NCBI RefSeq assembly: GCF_008014345.1
Contig: NZ_VPFL01000016.1
Coordinates: forward strand, 1 to 64,000
DNA: 64,000 nt
Direction of reading: 5' to 3'
Origin: Pelomicrobium methylotrophicum
GTDB lineage: Bacteria > Pseudomonadota > Gammaproteobacteria > Burkholderiales > UBA6910
The notes beneath the pieces are model-generated. The model was not told where the DNA came from. It did not search any database and was given only the letters and a program-made list of their open reading frames with translations. The number at the start of each line of letters is the position of its first letter. The first letter of the stretch is position 1. The position numbers were made by a program, and so were the translations under genes. This document shows positions 19,675-29,633 of this stretch, piece by piece.

Positions 19675-19973
19675 GCGGTGAATTGACGGTGGAAGTGGTC
19701 TACGCGCTGCCGGCCATCCAGCGGCTCAAGCAGCTCACCGTGCCGCCGGGCACCACGGTCCAGCAGGCGATCGAGCTTTCCGGGATCCTCCAGGACTTTC
19801 CCGAGATCGACTTGGCAAAAAACAAAGTCGGAGTGTTCGGAAAGCTCACGCGGCTCGACGCACCCCTGCGCGACCGGGATCGGATCGAGATCTACCGCCC
19901 GTTGCTTGCCGATCCCAAGGAGGTGCGCCGCCGGCGGGCAAAAGACGGGCCTCGCCGTAAGACGGGGATTTGA
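19671..19973 (+). CDS. rnfH: RnfH family ubiquitin-like protein
   Basis: A 100-residue beta-grasp protein with the hallmark LTVPPGTTVQQAIELSGI and the C-terminal RDRIEIYRPLLADPKEVRRRRA. Its cellular role is unsettled. The start overlaps the ratA stop, and the long basic tail is typical. Confidence 0.92.
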   Translation: MSGELTVEVVYALPAIQRLKQLTVPPGTTVQQAIELSGILQDFPEIDLAKNKVGVFGKLTRLDAPLRDRDRIEIYRPLLADPKEVRRRRAKDGPRRKTGI

Positions 19974-20111
19974 TCTTGGTGATGGGGCCGTGCCCGGGTC
20001 GGTGCCGGGCCTGCGAATGGGCGCTGCCCGCCAATCGGCGGTGGGAAGAAGACTAAGGGGTGGAGGCAGCGTTGGGTAGGAGAGGCCTCCAGGCGGCACC
20101 CTGGTGAGCTA

Positions 20112-20555
20112 TCAAGTGCCGCACCACTGAGCCACTTCTTTTTGCCATTTTTCTATCTCTTGGGCCCGCTGCTCGTCGCTGAGATACTCCCGCTCTCCTT
20201 GGGCGTTATAGCGGATCACGCGACCGCCTTGCGTAAACACGGCCAGGTTTGCCCGGGCCGCCTCGCAGTTCTGGGCCTTGAGCTGGGCTTCTTTCTGGGC
20301 CTGAGCTTCCGCTTCCGCCTGCTCGGCGCGGCGCTTCCGGAACTCCAGTTCCTGCTCTTGAAGGCTCTTGGGCGCGGTCGCGGCCGGGGGGGTGGCCGGC
20401 GGCACCTTCACCGTGGCGCCTTTCTGGAGACAGGCAGCAGCGGGTTGATCCGTGTACTGAACGCGCCCGTGGGCATCGATACACTTGTACAAATCCGCGA
20501 AGACTGGCCCGGCCCAAAGCGCCAGTACGGCCGGAAACAGTGCGTATCTCATCAT
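20112..20555 (-). CDS. Secreted DUF4124-like protein
   Basis: A 147-residue predicted periplasmic protein. A signal peptide (MMRYALFPAVLALWAGPVFA) is followed by DLYKCIDAHGRVQYTDQPA, the usual DUF4124 motif with aromatic/glycine pattern, and then an Ala/Glu/Gln-rich coiled stretch. It is convergent with rnfH. Function unknown; DUF4124 proteins are common in beta- and gammaproteobacteria. Confidence 0.78.
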   Translation of the reverse strand: MMRYALFPAVLALWAGPVFADLYKCIDAHGRVQYTDQPAAACLQKGATVKVPPATPPAATAPKSLQEQELEFRKRRAEQAEAEAQAQKEAQLKAQNCEAARANLAVFTQGGRVIRYNAQGEREYLSDEQRAQEIEKWQKEVAQWCGT

Positions 20556-20663
20556 CCCTGCTCCTTGCCGTGCTGAGCGCGACGGCAGATGGTAGCCCAG
20601 AAAGTACATGTTTTTTATAGTTTAGTCAATGCGTTGTGTGCATAAATTAAAGTCAGCTCGACG

Positions 20664-20694
20664 TTTACCGATACCGCGATGGACCGTATATAAT
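20664..20694 (+). promoter_or_regulatory. Sigma70-type promoter of guaB
   Basis: A perfect TATAAT at 20689-20694 with a TTTACC/TTACCG -35 about 18-19 bases upstream. It lies 24 bases before guaB, so the leader is short. The -35 match is modest. Confidence 0.65.
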
Positions 20695-20696
20695 GA

Positions 20697-22178
<1,482 letters not shown>

Positions 22179-22226
22179 AGGGTGGATCGTGAACAGGGGA
22201 TCGGCAGCTTGCGTGCCCGTTGCAGG

Positions 22227-23822
22227 ATGTACCCTTCACCATCTATCGGTTCAGCCGCCGTGCGCGACCGCATTCTGATCCTGGACTTCGGTTCCCAGTA
22301 TACCCAACTCATCGCGCGGCGGGTTCGGGAAAGCCACGTCTATTGCGAGCTGCATCCCTACGACGTCGGTGAGCAGTTCATCCGCGATTTCGCGCCGAAG
22401 GGAATCATCCTTTCCGGTGGTCCGGCTTCAGTGTGCGAGAACGCGACTCCCCGGGCGCCGGACATCGTGTTCCAGCTGGGCGTGCCCGTGCTGGGCATTT
22501 GCTACGGCATGCAGACGATGGCGGCCCAGCTCGGGGGCGCGGTGGAGAACGCGAGGGTGCGGGAATTCGGCTACGCCGAAGTGCGGGCCCGCGGCCACTC
22601 GACGCTGCTCAAGGATATCCAGGACCGGGTGACTGCGGAAGGCCACGGCATCCTGGACGTATGGATGAGCCACGGCGACAAGGTGATCCGGCTCCCGCCC
22701 GGATTCAAGGTGATCGCCAGCAACGCCGCTTCCCCTATCGCTGGCATGGCCGACGAGACGCGGAGGTTCTACGGACTGCAATTTCATCCGGAAGTCACCC
22801 ACACGCTCCAGGGAAAGGCGATCATCGACCGCTTCGTGCACACCATCTGCGGCTGCGGAACCGACTGGAACATGCCCGATTACGTGGAGGAGGCGGTGGG
22901 CCGCATCCGCTCCGAAGTGGGCAAGGATGAGGTCATTCTGGGGCTTTCCGGAGGCGTGGACTCTTCAGTCGCGGCCGCCCTCATCCACCGGGCGATCGGC
23001 GAGCAGCTCACCTGCATTTTCGTCGATACCGGTCTCCTGCGGCTGAACGAGGCACAGCAGGTCATGGACACCTTCGCCCGCCACCTGGGCGTGAAGGTGA
23101 CGCTGGTGGACGCATCGGAGCGGTTCATGCAGGCGCTGGCTGGCGTCACCGATCCCGAGCAGAAGCGCAAAATCATCGGCCGCGAGTTCGTGCATGTGTT
23201 CCAGGAGCAGGCGGCGAAATTGAAAAATGCCCGATGGCTCGCGCAGGGTACGATTTATCCCGATGTCATCGAATCGGCGGGGGCGAAAACCAAAAAAGCC
23301 CACACCATCAAGTCCCACCACAACGTGGGTGGGTTGCCCGAGACGCTGCACCTTAAGCTGCTGGAGCCCCTGCGGGAGCTGTTCAAGGACGAGGTGCGCG
23401 AGCTGGGCCTCGCGCTGGGACTTGCGCCGGAGATCGTCTTCCGCCATCCGTTCCCCGGTCCAGGCTTGGGCGTGCGGATCCTCGGGGAAGTGAAACGCGA
23501 ATACGCCGACATGCTGCGCCAGGCTGATGCCATCTTTATCGAGGAGCTCAAGGCCTCCGGTTGGTACGAGAAGACGAGCCAGGCGTTCGCCGTGTTTCTG
23601 CCTGTCAAGTCGGTCGGCGTCATGGGCGACGGCCGCACCTACGAGTACGTCGTGGCGCTGCGGGCGGTAGAGACTCGCGACTTCATGACCGCCCGCTGGG
23701 CGGAGCTTCCCCACAGCCTGCTGGCCAAAATCTCCAACCGCATTATCAACGAGGTGCGGGGCGTGAACCGGGTGGTGTACGACATCTCCGGCAAACCGCC
23801 GGCGACCATCGAGTGGGAGTGA
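22227..23822 (+). CDS. guaA: GMP synthase (glutamine-hydrolysing)
   Basis: About 520-531 residues. The N-terminal glutamine amidotransferase has the nucleophile in [10 protein letters not shown] and the HxE pair at FHPEVTH. The ATP pyrophosphatase has the P-loop [12 protein letters not shown], and the C-terminal dimerisation domain ends KPPATIEWE. Conservation begins at [18 protein letters not shown]; the ATG at 22227, a GTG at 22260 or a GTG at 22182 could each be the start. The 3' end borders the integrated element. Confidence 0.96.
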   Translation: MYPSPSIGSAAVRDRILILDFGSQYTQLIARRVRESHVYCELHPYDVGEQFIRDFAPKGIILSGGPASVCENATPRAPDIVFQLGVPVLGICYGMQTMAAQLGGAVENARVREFGYAEVRARGHSTLLKDIQDRVTAEGHGILDVWMSHGDKVIRLPPGFKVIASNAASPIAGMADETRRFYGLQFHPEVTHTLQGKAIIDRFVHTICGCGTDWNMPDYVEEAVGRIRSEVGKDEVILGLSGGVDSSVAAALIHRAIGEQLTCIFVDTGLLRLNEAQQVMDTFARHLGVKVTLVDASERFMQALAGVTDPEQKRKIIGREFVHVFQEQAAKLKNARWLAQGTIYPDVIESAGAKTKKAHTIKSHHNVGGLPETLHLKLLEPLRELFKDEVRELGLALGLAPEIVFRHPFPGPGLGVRILGEVKREYADMLRQADAIFIEELKASGWYEKTSQAFAVFLPVKSVGVMGDGRTYEYVVALRAVETRDFMTARWAELPHSLLAKISNRIINEVRGVNRVVYDISGKPPATIEWE

Positions 23823-23980
23823 GCAGAGGTCTGGCATCGACTGGCGGGAACAAGCACCAAACTCCTTGTAGATCATTCAAAAACAAGCACAAACCTCAAA
23901 TTCTTCTGGCAAGGTCTGGCAGCATCAAGCGGGGGTAAGCAGTCAATTTTTGCTGGTATATTTGCTGGCATCTCGCGATC

Positions 23981-24108
23981 TGATACCATGGTTTTCATCA
24001 GATACCATCAACCGTGCGCAGGGCTCGTGATGGTATCGAAATCAACTAACATACTGATAAGAAAAGAAAAAACGCATAAATTCAGCGTTTGTTTGGTGAT
24101 GGTATCGA
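23981..24108. repeat. Four copies of GATACCAT / ATGGTATC around the element end, in front of the integrase
   Basis: GATACCAT occurs at 23982 and 24001, and the inverted form within TGATGGTATCGA occurs at 24028-24039 and 24097-24108, the last ending two bases before the integrase ATG. Two direct and two inverted copies in 130 bases suggest arm-type sites of the integrase or an autoregulatory operator. The attachment core itself should lie at the guaA 3' end (about 23800-23850); its partner copy is outside the window. Confidence 0.6.
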
Positions 24109-24109
24109 G

Positions 24110-25390
24110 ATGCTGTCCGACACCAAGCTTCGCAACCTAAAACCCAGGGAGAAACCGTACAAGGTCGCAGACCGTGATGGTCTGTATGTGGTCGTCACAC
24201 CAACGGGGACAATCTCCTTCCGCTACAACTACCGGATCAATGGTCGCCAGGAAACGCTGGTGCTCGGCCGTTATGGAACAGATGGCATCACGCTGGCCGA
24301 AGCGAGGGAAAGACTCCTGGCCGCAAAAAAGCTGGTCAGCGAAGGCAAATCACCGGCGCGCCAGAAGTCCAGGGAGATGCGGAAGCTCAGAGACGCCGAA
24401 ACGTTCGGCACGTGGGCTGAGCTGTGGCTCAAGCATTACCCGATGGCTGAGTCCACGAGAGACATGCGCAGGTCGGTCTATGAGCGTGACCTGAAGGAAC
24501 CATTTGGCCGACTCAAGATGACGGAGATCAGCCACGAAGATCTTCGGGAACTATGCGACAAAATCGTGGCGCGAGGCGCGCCGGCAACAGCCGTTCATGC
24601 GCGTGAAGTCGTCCACATGGTGTATCGGTACGCACTGGATCGCGGGCATCGTTACGAAAACCCAGCAGAACTCGTGCGGCCCACATCCATTGCACGCTTC
24701 GAACCAAGAGACCGAGCACTGTCTCCACAAGAGATCTGGCTGCTTTATCAATACTTGGAGCGCGTATCGACCGCACCGACCATCCGCCTGGCGGTCAAGT
24801 TGCTTCTGTTGACGATGGTCAGGAAGTCGGAATTGACCGAAGCGACGTGGGACGAAGTCAACTTTACTTTGGCGACCTGGACCATTCCAGCGGAACGGAT
24901 GAAAAGGAAGCGCCCGCATGTGGTGTACCTGTCCCGCCAGGCGTTGGATATTTTCGTTGCCCTCAAGACGTGCGCGGGAGGGTCGCGTTACGTATTGCCG
25001 TCGCGCTACGATCCTGACATTCCCATGAGCAAGGCCACACTGAATCAAGTGACGACTCTCGTGTGGAAGGCGGCACAGGAAGATGGGAAGCCGTTAGGAA
25101 AGTTCTGTGTTCATGACTTGCGGCGGACGGCATCGACCCTGCTCCACGAAGCCGGCTACAACACGGATTGGATCGAGAAGTGCCTCGCCCATGAACAAAA
25201 GGGCGTAAGAGCGATCTACAACAAGGCTGAATATGCCGAACAGCGTCGCGTCATGCTTCAGGACTGGGCTGACATGATCGACCTCTGGGTGAAGGGCGAC
25301 CCGGCGCTTTGGGCTGTTGTGCCGCCGCCTTCCTCGCCTCTATCCATGCTTCGACCTCCCTCAAGTCCCATGCCACCGATCGCGGAGTAA
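24110..25390 (+). CDS. int: P4-type tyrosine recombinase (element integrase)
   Basis: A 426-residue integrase. The N-terminal DUF4102-type arm-binding domain (LSDTKLRNLKPREKPYKVAD) is followed by a core-binding domain (about 100-195) and the catalytic domain. Catalytic residues: Arg in LLLTMVRKSEL, HDLRRT (HxxR), His in CLAHEQ and the nucleophilic Tyr in AIYNKAEY. It starts 290 bases after guaA and reads away from it, as expected for an element integrated at the guaA 3' end. I take the ATG at 24110 rather than the further upstream start. The last 140 bases overlap the convergent alpA-like gene. Confidence 0.94.
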   Translation: MLSDTKLRNLKPREKPYKVADRDGLYVVVTPTGTISFRYNYRINGRQETLVLGRYGTDGITLAEARERLLAAKKLVSEGKSPARQKSREMRKLRDAETFGTWAELWLKHYPMAESTRDMRRSVYERDLKEPFGRLKMTEISHEDLRELCDKIVARGAPATAVHAREVVHMVYRYALDRGHRYENPAELVRPTSIARFEPRDRALSPQEIWLLYQYLERVSTAPTIRLAVKLLLLTMVRKSELTEATWDEVNFTLATWTIPAERMKRKRPHVVYLSRQALDIFVALKTCAGGSRYVLPSRYDPDIPMSKATLNQVTTLVWKAAQEDGKPLGKFCVHDLRRTASTLLHEAGYNTDWIEKCLAHEQKGVRAIYNKAEYAEQRRVMLQDWADMIDLWVKGDPALWAVVPPPSSPLSMLRPPSSPMPPIAE

Positions 25391-25532
25391 GGGTGAATCG
25401 TCTCGGAAATTCGCCGCGCTTTTCAAGATTGAAAATCGTTCGATCAGATAACGGAACGATCTTTAGAAGCTGCTTTCTGTTTATGAGAACCCGCCCTAGG
25501 GTTTTGAGTTCGTCTTCTCGAATGGTACGCAT
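25251..25532 (-). CDS. AlpA-like DNA-binding regulator
   Basis: 93 residues with an AlpA/MerR-like helix-turn-helix: LINRKQLLKIVPLSDRTIFNLEKRGEFPRRFTL, then WDLREVEAWIEARKA. Such proteins activate integrase/excision genes in P4-like elements. The gene overlaps the 3' end of the integrase tail to tail by 140 bases, so the two transcripts are antisense to each other there. The C-terminal 25 residues (Pro/Arg-rich) come from that overlap. Confidence 0.8.
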   Translation of the reverse strand: MRTIREDELKTLGRVLINRKQLLKIVPLSDRTIFNLEKRGEFPRRFTLTPRSVAWDLREVEAWIEARKAAAQQPKAPGRPSPRGRSCQPSPEA

Positions 25533-25618
25533 ATCGTTTCCCGAATGATGGTTCCTTTGAAATATAAACCAGCCATCTAGCGTTTTTGCGGGGCAAAAGC
25601 GCACACTTTTGAATCATT

Positions 25619-27319
25619 TCAAGCCAACCCGGCCTCCTCTAGAAAGCGTGACTCAAGACCTTCCTCGATGGCGCTGCTGAGGATGAGCCGATGCCTGGCG
25701 CGGGTCATGCCGACATAGAGCAAACGTCGCTCGTCCTCCTCGGTCGAGTCCGTATGCGGCAAATTCCCGTCCTCGCAGCCAAGGATCCAGACATTGTCGA
25801 ATTCGAGCCCCTTGGAGGCGTGGAGTGTCATCACTGCGACAGAGTCGGCGGGGGTCTGCCTGTTTCCGGAACCGCCCACCAGCGAAAGCCGTCTGGCAAG
25901 ATGTCCTGACAGGCCGGCCAGCGCGGCCTCCAGCCGGCCGAGAAGCCTGGCCTGATCCGGCTTGCAGTGGCTGGACAGCCAGGAGGCTACGGCGTGGATG
26001 ACCAGTGCGTGGCGCTGCATGCGTGCCTGGGTTGTCCAGGCCTCGAACCCCTGAAGCAGGCTCACGATGAGTGGACCGTCGGCATCGGACCCGATGTGGC
26101 GGGTTGCGGCCCGCAGTCGCTCTAGGCAGTCACGCCCTGGAAACGAAGCCAGGCGGTTGACCTGGTCAGCGGGCATGCCGCAGAAGGCGAGCGCGTTAGC
26201 CACCCCGGTCCAGGCCCCGTCGAGAACGCTCCGGAGCAGGCCCAGGAAGGTGGCGCCGAGTGCGCGGTCCCAGACGCTCTGGCCGCCGCAGCGGCGGTAA
26301 GGTATCCGGGCTTCGGTCAGGCAGACCTCGACGGGATCGAGCAGCAGGTTGGTCCTGGCGAGCACGGCCCACTGCGATCCATCCAGCCGAATGCGATCAA
26401 CGCATTGGCCGGCTTCGTCCCACCGGTCGGCGGCACGAATTACATGCACCTCGCCGGCGTCCTGACGGTGTGCCTCGATCCGTTTGGGCGCACGTTCCCT
26501 GTTGTGCGCGATCAGCCGGGCGGCATGACCAAGGATGTTTGGCGCACAACGGTAGTTGACCGGAAGCGTAGTCTCGGTCGCAGACAGCGCGAACGTGATC
26601 TCGCGCAACCCGGCGTATCCCAGCGCGTGCCTGAAGGCGTACAGGCTTTGGTCGTCGTCCCCGACCAGGGTTACCTCGGCCCCCGCCCGGCCGTGGAGCA
26701 GGATCCACTCCATCTGCACTTCGTCCATGTCCTGCGCCTCGTCCACCAGCAGCCACCGGATCGGAAGCGGGGGCATGTCGCCTCTGGCCATGCGGCGAAC
26801 CGAGAGCAGCAGCAGGTCGGCGAAGTCCATTGCGCCCTCGGATTCCATGATGTCCTGGTAGCTGCGAAAAACGGCTTCGAGGGATGGGTCGGTGAAGGGG
26901 GATGGGGCGAGTCTGGCTTTTACGGCGTCGATGGCCTGCACCACGTCATCGAACGGGAGATCGGGGGCGTGCTGTTTACAGCACCGGCGCAGCACGGCCA
27001 GACGCTCCCCCTCGGAAAGCAGGCGCGGCGGCTTCCCACGGCTGAACCGCTTGATCTGGGCCAGCGCAAGCGAGTGAAAAGTGCCGACGGCCAGACGCCG
27101 TGCATGTTCCTGACCGCAGGAGGCGAGGATTCTCGACCTGAGTTCTTCCGCGGCGTCGCGGGTAAAGGTCACCGCACAGAGCCTGCCCTTGGGGTGGTTT
27201 GCGAGCAGCCTCGCGGCGCGTTCCGAAAGGACACGGGTCTTGCCGGAGCCCGGGCAGGCGAGAATGGTGCAGTGGCCGGCTACAGTGACGGCCCGTTCCT
27301 GGTAGGGATTAAGCTCCAC
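25619..27319 (-). CDS. UvrD/Rep-type superfamily 1 DNA helicase
   Basis: A 566-residue helicase. Motif I (CPGSGKTRV), Ia (VTFTRDAAEEL), II (LLVDEAQDMDE), III (VGDDDQSLYAFR), the VNYR motif, V (MTLHASKGLEFDNVWI) and VI (LLYVGMTRARHRLIL) are all present, so it should be an active ATPase. It is shorter than chromosomal UvrD (about 720 residues) and closer to mobile-element helicases. It overlaps the upstream DUF1845-like gene by 11 bases (same strand), forming a small operon. Confidence 0.9.
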   Translation of the reverse strand: MELNPYQERAVTVAGHCTILACPGSGKTRVLSERAARLLANHPKGRLCAVTFTRDAAEELRSRILASCGQEHARRLAVGTFHSLALAQIKRFSRGKPPRLLSEGERLAVLRRCCKQHAPDLPFDDVVQAIDAVKARLAPSPFTDPSLEAVFRSYQDIMESEGAMDFADLLLLSVRRMARGDMPPLPIRWLLVDEAQDMDEVQMEWILLHGRAGAEVTLVGDDDQSLYAFRHALGYAGLREITFALSATETTLPVNYRCAPNILGHAARLIAHNRERAPKRIEAHRQDAGEVHVIRAADRWDEAGQCVDRIRLDGSQWAVLARTNLLLDPVEVCLTEARIPYRRCGGQSVWDRALGATFLGLLRSVLDGAWTGVANALAFCGMPADQVNRLASFPGRDCLERLRAATRHIGSDADGPLIVSLLQGFEAWTTQARMQRHALVIHAVASWLSSHCKPDQARLLGRLEAALAGLSGHLARRLSLVGGSGNRQTPADSVAVMTLHASKGLEFDNVWILGCEDGNLPHTDSTEEDERRLLYVGMTRARHRLILSSAIEEGLESRFLEEAGLA

Positions 27320-27995
27320 GGCCCGACTGCGCGCCGCTGCTGGATGCGGCCGCCTCGGTAACAGGAGAAGACCCGGGGTGCCCGTTGGCGTCCGTTTGTG
27401 CTTCTGCTCCTGTCTCGGCCAAGGTTTTATCGTCGCCTTGGGCTTCCTTCCTCCGGGCCGCGATCATGGCGCGGCCGGAGATGGACCGGATGCCGCCGGC
27501 CAGTCGGAGCAGGCGCCGTTTCCATTCGTAGATGCTTCGCGAGTAGTTGCCATCGGGGATGACGCCGGAGAGCCAGAGGGTATCGAGTTTGGCGACCAGG
27601 CCGTCGAATTCCCGGACGATCCCAAGATACCGCACGGCGCGGGGTGAGGTGATTTTCGCTTCAAGCTCCTTGGGGTGGGAGTACTCGATGCCATTGAACT
27701 CGATGCCGTTCGCTTCAGCCAGCTTTTCGAGGCGGGCGGCCTCGCTGCGGATGTCCTCGAACATCTTGTTTAGGCGCTCATCGACGATACCCTCCACTTC
27801 TCGGGCCTGTTCGTCGGTGCCGATGATTCTCAGCACCACCGAGAGGGAGAAGATCGCATTCGCGCACAGTTCGAAGCCTCGATCGAATACCTGCTGTGCA
27901 TGGAACGAATGGAGCTTGACCTTCTGGGTGAAGTACGGATGGCTCTTGGATCTGTCCTGAGCCTCGGACCTGACGTTGGGCATCGTATTTGCCAT
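27309..27995 (-). CDS. Integrating conjugative element protein, DUF1845/PFL_4669-like
   Basis: A 228-residue soluble protein. The central part (LHSFHAQQVFDRGFELCANAIFSLSVV, then VDERLNKMFEDIRSEAARLEKLAEANG) resembles DUF1845/PFL_4669-type proteins found in PFGI-1-like conjugative elements. Function unknown. A GGAGG ribosome-binding site precedes the ATG at 27995. The C-terminal 40 residues are low-complexity (Ala/Ser/Glu/Gly). Family assignment is from memory of the pattern. Confidence 0.6.
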   Translation of the reverse strand: MANTMPNVRSEAQDRSKSHPYFTQKVKLHSFHAQQVFDRGFELCANAIFSLSVVLRIIGTDEQAREVEGIVDERLNKMFEDIRSEAARLEKLAEANGIEFNGIEYSHPKELEAKITSPRAVRYLGIVREFDGLVAKLDTLWLSGVIPDGNYSRSIYEWKRRLLRLAGGIRSISGRAMIAARRKEAQGDDKTLAETGAEAQTDANGHPGSSPVTEAAASSSGAQSGRGA

Positions 27996-28060
27996 AAGGA
28001 CCTCCTGGGGCAGAGATGTCCATGATACAAAGTCGGTCGCCAAAAACGAGTGCGAAAAGC

Positions 28061-28081
28061 GCACCAAAACGCACTGTTTAG
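28061..28081. repeat. Operator-like 21-bp repeat, copy 1 (upstream of the minus-strand helicase operon)
   Basis: GCACCAAAACGCACTGTTTAG here and GCACCAAAATGCACTCATTTAG on the opposite strand at 56272-56293 differ at only a few positions. Both lie in intergenic control regions of the element, within 40 kb of each other, and the surrounding CAAAAACGAGTGCG is also partly shared. A shared binding site for an element-wide regulator is the simplest reading. Confidence 0.5.
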
Positions 28082-28095
28082 GGTCTTGTTGGCGC

Positions 28096-28123
28096 TTGAC
28101 ATCCACAATTCGGTTGCTAGAAT
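28096..28123 (+). promoter_or_regulatory. Strong sigma70 promoter reading into a structured RNA and tRNA-Asp
   Basis: TTGACA at 28096-28101 and TAGAAT at 28118-28123 with a 16-base spacer. A start near 28130 would give a transcript beginning with the second stem of the multi-stem RNA and running into tRNA-Asp. Confidence 0.75.
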
Positions 28124-28129
28124 GGGTAC

Positions 28130-28468
28130 CATCATTCGATGTGCGTAACGCCTTCGGATGCTCGAAAGTCCTAGCTGGGGACTTGAAAAAAGCAGCATTC
28201 AATCCGCCGTCCATGCGATGCAGGGCGGCGAGTCAAGCGAGGGGCCGAAGCGCCCGACCCTGATCCACGGGGAAACGTGGTGATGTGGCTTGGGCGCTGG
28301 CGTAAGACCTCGCCTTGTCCGCTAGTGAGTGGACAAGGCTTGAGGCAGCGCGCCCCGTGAACCTGCGTGAAGGGGATATCCAAAAATGCGGCGGCGGCTT
28401 GGAAGGTCGCCAGCGACGGGTGTTCGTGCGTCTGACAAACGCGCACAAGCGAATGCTCGTCGTCCGCT
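28130..28468 (+). ncRNA. Multi-stem RNA, copy A, with long structured 3' part
   Basis: Copy A of the UAGCUGG element. P3 is AAGTCC-TAGCTGG-GGACTT (28166-28184), followed by the conserved GCAGCATTC and a P4-like stem (CCGCC/GGCGG, 28204-28229). P2 (CATTCG/CGGATG) lies directly after the promoter. It continues with stems CCACG/CGTGG near 28265 and CCTTGTCC/GGACAAGG near 28315-28340, then runs to the tRNA. No convincing protein is encoded; minus-strand frames here also run across the tRNA and are rejected. Role unknown. Confidence 0.6.
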
Positions 28469-28540
28469 GGGGCGGTAGCTCAACGGGAGAGCAACAGGCT
28501 GTCAACCTGTTGGTTGCGGGTTCGAGTCCCGTCCGCTCCA
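28469..28540 (+). tRNA. tRNA-Asp (GTC) carried by the element
   Basis: Acceptor GGGGCGG pairs with CCGCTCC with one G-T pair. The D stem is GCTC/GAGC; the anticodon stem ACAGG/CCTGT holds CTGTCAA with anticodon GTC; the T arm is GCGGG TTCGAGT CCCGT. No CCA is encoded. It is a complete cloverleaf 4.6 kb inside the element, so it is cargo rather than the integration site of this element. Confidence 0.92.
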
Positions 28541-28705
28541 TTCCACGATTCCCTGCCAAGTGCTAGACTTAGAGGCAAATCAGGCAGGCGCGGCCAGACA
28601 ATCGTTTGGCCGGGTTGACAGCCCCTCACCCAGTGGGGGTCTGCCGAATAGATTGGGGACGACGCCTCGACCACGGTCGGGGCGTTCGTTTATCGTGACG
28701 ATTTT
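28541..28705 (+). other. Structured intergenic stretch behind tRNA-Asp
   Basis: No gene seen. Hairpins visible are GGCCA/TGGCC near 28593-28613, CCCCT/GGGGG near 28621-28638, a longer arm around GACG..CGTT (28659-28687), and ATCGT/ACGAT followed by TTTTT (28692-28706), which looks like the terminator of the tRNA transcript. Confidence 0.45.
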
Positions 28706-28752
28706 TCAACCCCTTGGGGGCACATTTTGCCCCCAGGGGCATGGTGCCTCCG
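28706..28752 (+). promoter_or_regulatory. Hairpin/pseudoknot leader element 1
   Basis: CCCCTTGGGGGCA pairs with TGCCCCCAGGGG. The loop-side GGGGGCAC can instead pair with GTGCCTCC at 28744-28751 (8 bp, one G-U). It lies 38 bases before the ATG at 28790. First of 13 related elements. Confidence 0.75.
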
Positions 28753-28789
28753 AGGTTCATCTCATCAACGACTGAAAAGGAGGCGTACC

Positions 28790-29155
28790 ATGGAAAAAAT
28801 AATCCTGATTGCGGCACTGTTCGGATCGGCTGCGTTCTTCGTCGAGAAAGTTTTAGGCTTCCTAAAGCGCTCACGAGGGAGTGAGACGTCCGGCAGAGTA
28901 GGGGAGCCGGCCCTCAAAGAGGCTGACACAGATCCCAGGCTCGCAGAACTCGCGGAAGAAATAGAAAAGCTCAAGGAGGCGCTGTCTGACCGCCCGGCTT
29001 GGGCTCGCAAGGGGATCGACCCCCAAGCCCTCGCCGAGAGGGACGCCGCGATTGCGGCTCTTAAGGCGGAGAACCAAGCCCTCAAGGAAGAGGTCAAGGC
29101 CCTCAAGGGCAAGAAGCGTAGCCGCAAGGCGCCCGAATTTGAGATCGTCGAGTGA
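28790..29155 (+). CDS. Small membrane-anchored coiled-coil protein
   Basis: 121 residues. An N-terminal membrane segment (IILIAALFGSAAFFVEKVLGF) is followed by a long charged coiled coil (RLAELAEEIEKLKEALSD, then RDAAIAALKAENQALKEEVKAL) and a basic end. No family recognised. An AAGGAGG site precedes the ATG. It is preceded by leader element 1 and followed at ten bases by another membrane/coiled-coil gene, probably co-transcribed. Confidence 0.75.
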   Translation: MEKIILIAALFGSAAFFVEKVLGFLKRSRGSETSGRVGEPALKEADTDPRLAELAEEIEKLKEALSDRPAWARKGIDPQALAERDAAIAALKAENQALKEEVKALKGKKRSRKAPEFEIVE

Positions 29156-29164
29156 GGCGGTAAA

Positions 29165-29554
29165 ATGTCGCTCATGCACATTCCGCTCGAAATCTACGAG
29201 CTCCTGGAGAAGCGCCTGGGACGCGACGATGCGATGGCGGTGGCCAAGAGCATCGAAGCGTCGCTGTCGCTGATCGAGGAGCGTAGCCGGGAAATCGCCG
29301 GTCAGCGCAAGCTGGAGGTCAAGGAAGAACTTCGCGTCGAGCTGCGCGACGAGTTGACGACGAAGGGAGACCTGGCCAAAACGGAAGGCTCGCTCAGGGA
29401 AGAGATGGCGAAGCTGGAAGGCAGGATGGAAGCAAGGTTCGAGCGATTGGACAAGAAGTTTTCGCTTCTGTTCATGGCGACGATCTTCGCGATCATCTTC
29501 GTCAACCAGAACGCTCTGGAGTTTCTGGCGCGCGTGGCAGGGTTGATCAAATAA
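29165..29554 (+). CDS. Coiled-coil protein with C-terminal membrane anchor (DUF1640-like)
   Basis: 129 residues. A helical N-terminal half (PLEIYELLEKRLGRDDAMAVAKSIE) is followed by charged heptads (MAKLEGRMEARFERLDKKF) and one C-terminal membrane span (LLFMATIFAIIFVNQNALEFL). The overall shape resembles DUF1640/CCDC90-like proteins; function unknown. It lies downstream of the other membrane/coiled-coil gene and has the opposite topology. Confidence 0.7.
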   Translation: MSLMHIPLEIYELLEKRLGRDDAMAVAKSIEASLSLIEERSREIAGQRKLEVKEELRVELRDELTTKGDLAKTEGSLREEMAKLEGRMEARFERLDKKFSLLFMATIFAIIFVNQNALEFLARVAGLIK

Positions 29555-29569
29555 CCCGACACGACTTCA

Positions 29570-29614
29570 ACCCCTCGGGGGCACTCTCTGCCCCCGAGGG
29601 GGCATGGTGCCTCC
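29570..29614 (+). promoter_or_regulatory. Hairpin/pseudoknot leader element 2
   Basis: CCCCTCGGGGGC pairs with GCCCCCGAGGGG (12 bp, loop ACTCTCT). The alternative arm GTGCCTCC just behind can pair with GGGGGCAC. It lies 20 bases before the start of a 28-codon gene. Confidence 0.78.
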
Positions 29615-29633
29615 GCGTTTTTTTGGAGGTATC

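Noticed and set aside
28171-28674. Minus-strand frames across 28171-28674
   Set aside because: They run through the tRNA-Asp and the structured RNA in antisense, with no ribosome-binding site or family pattern.
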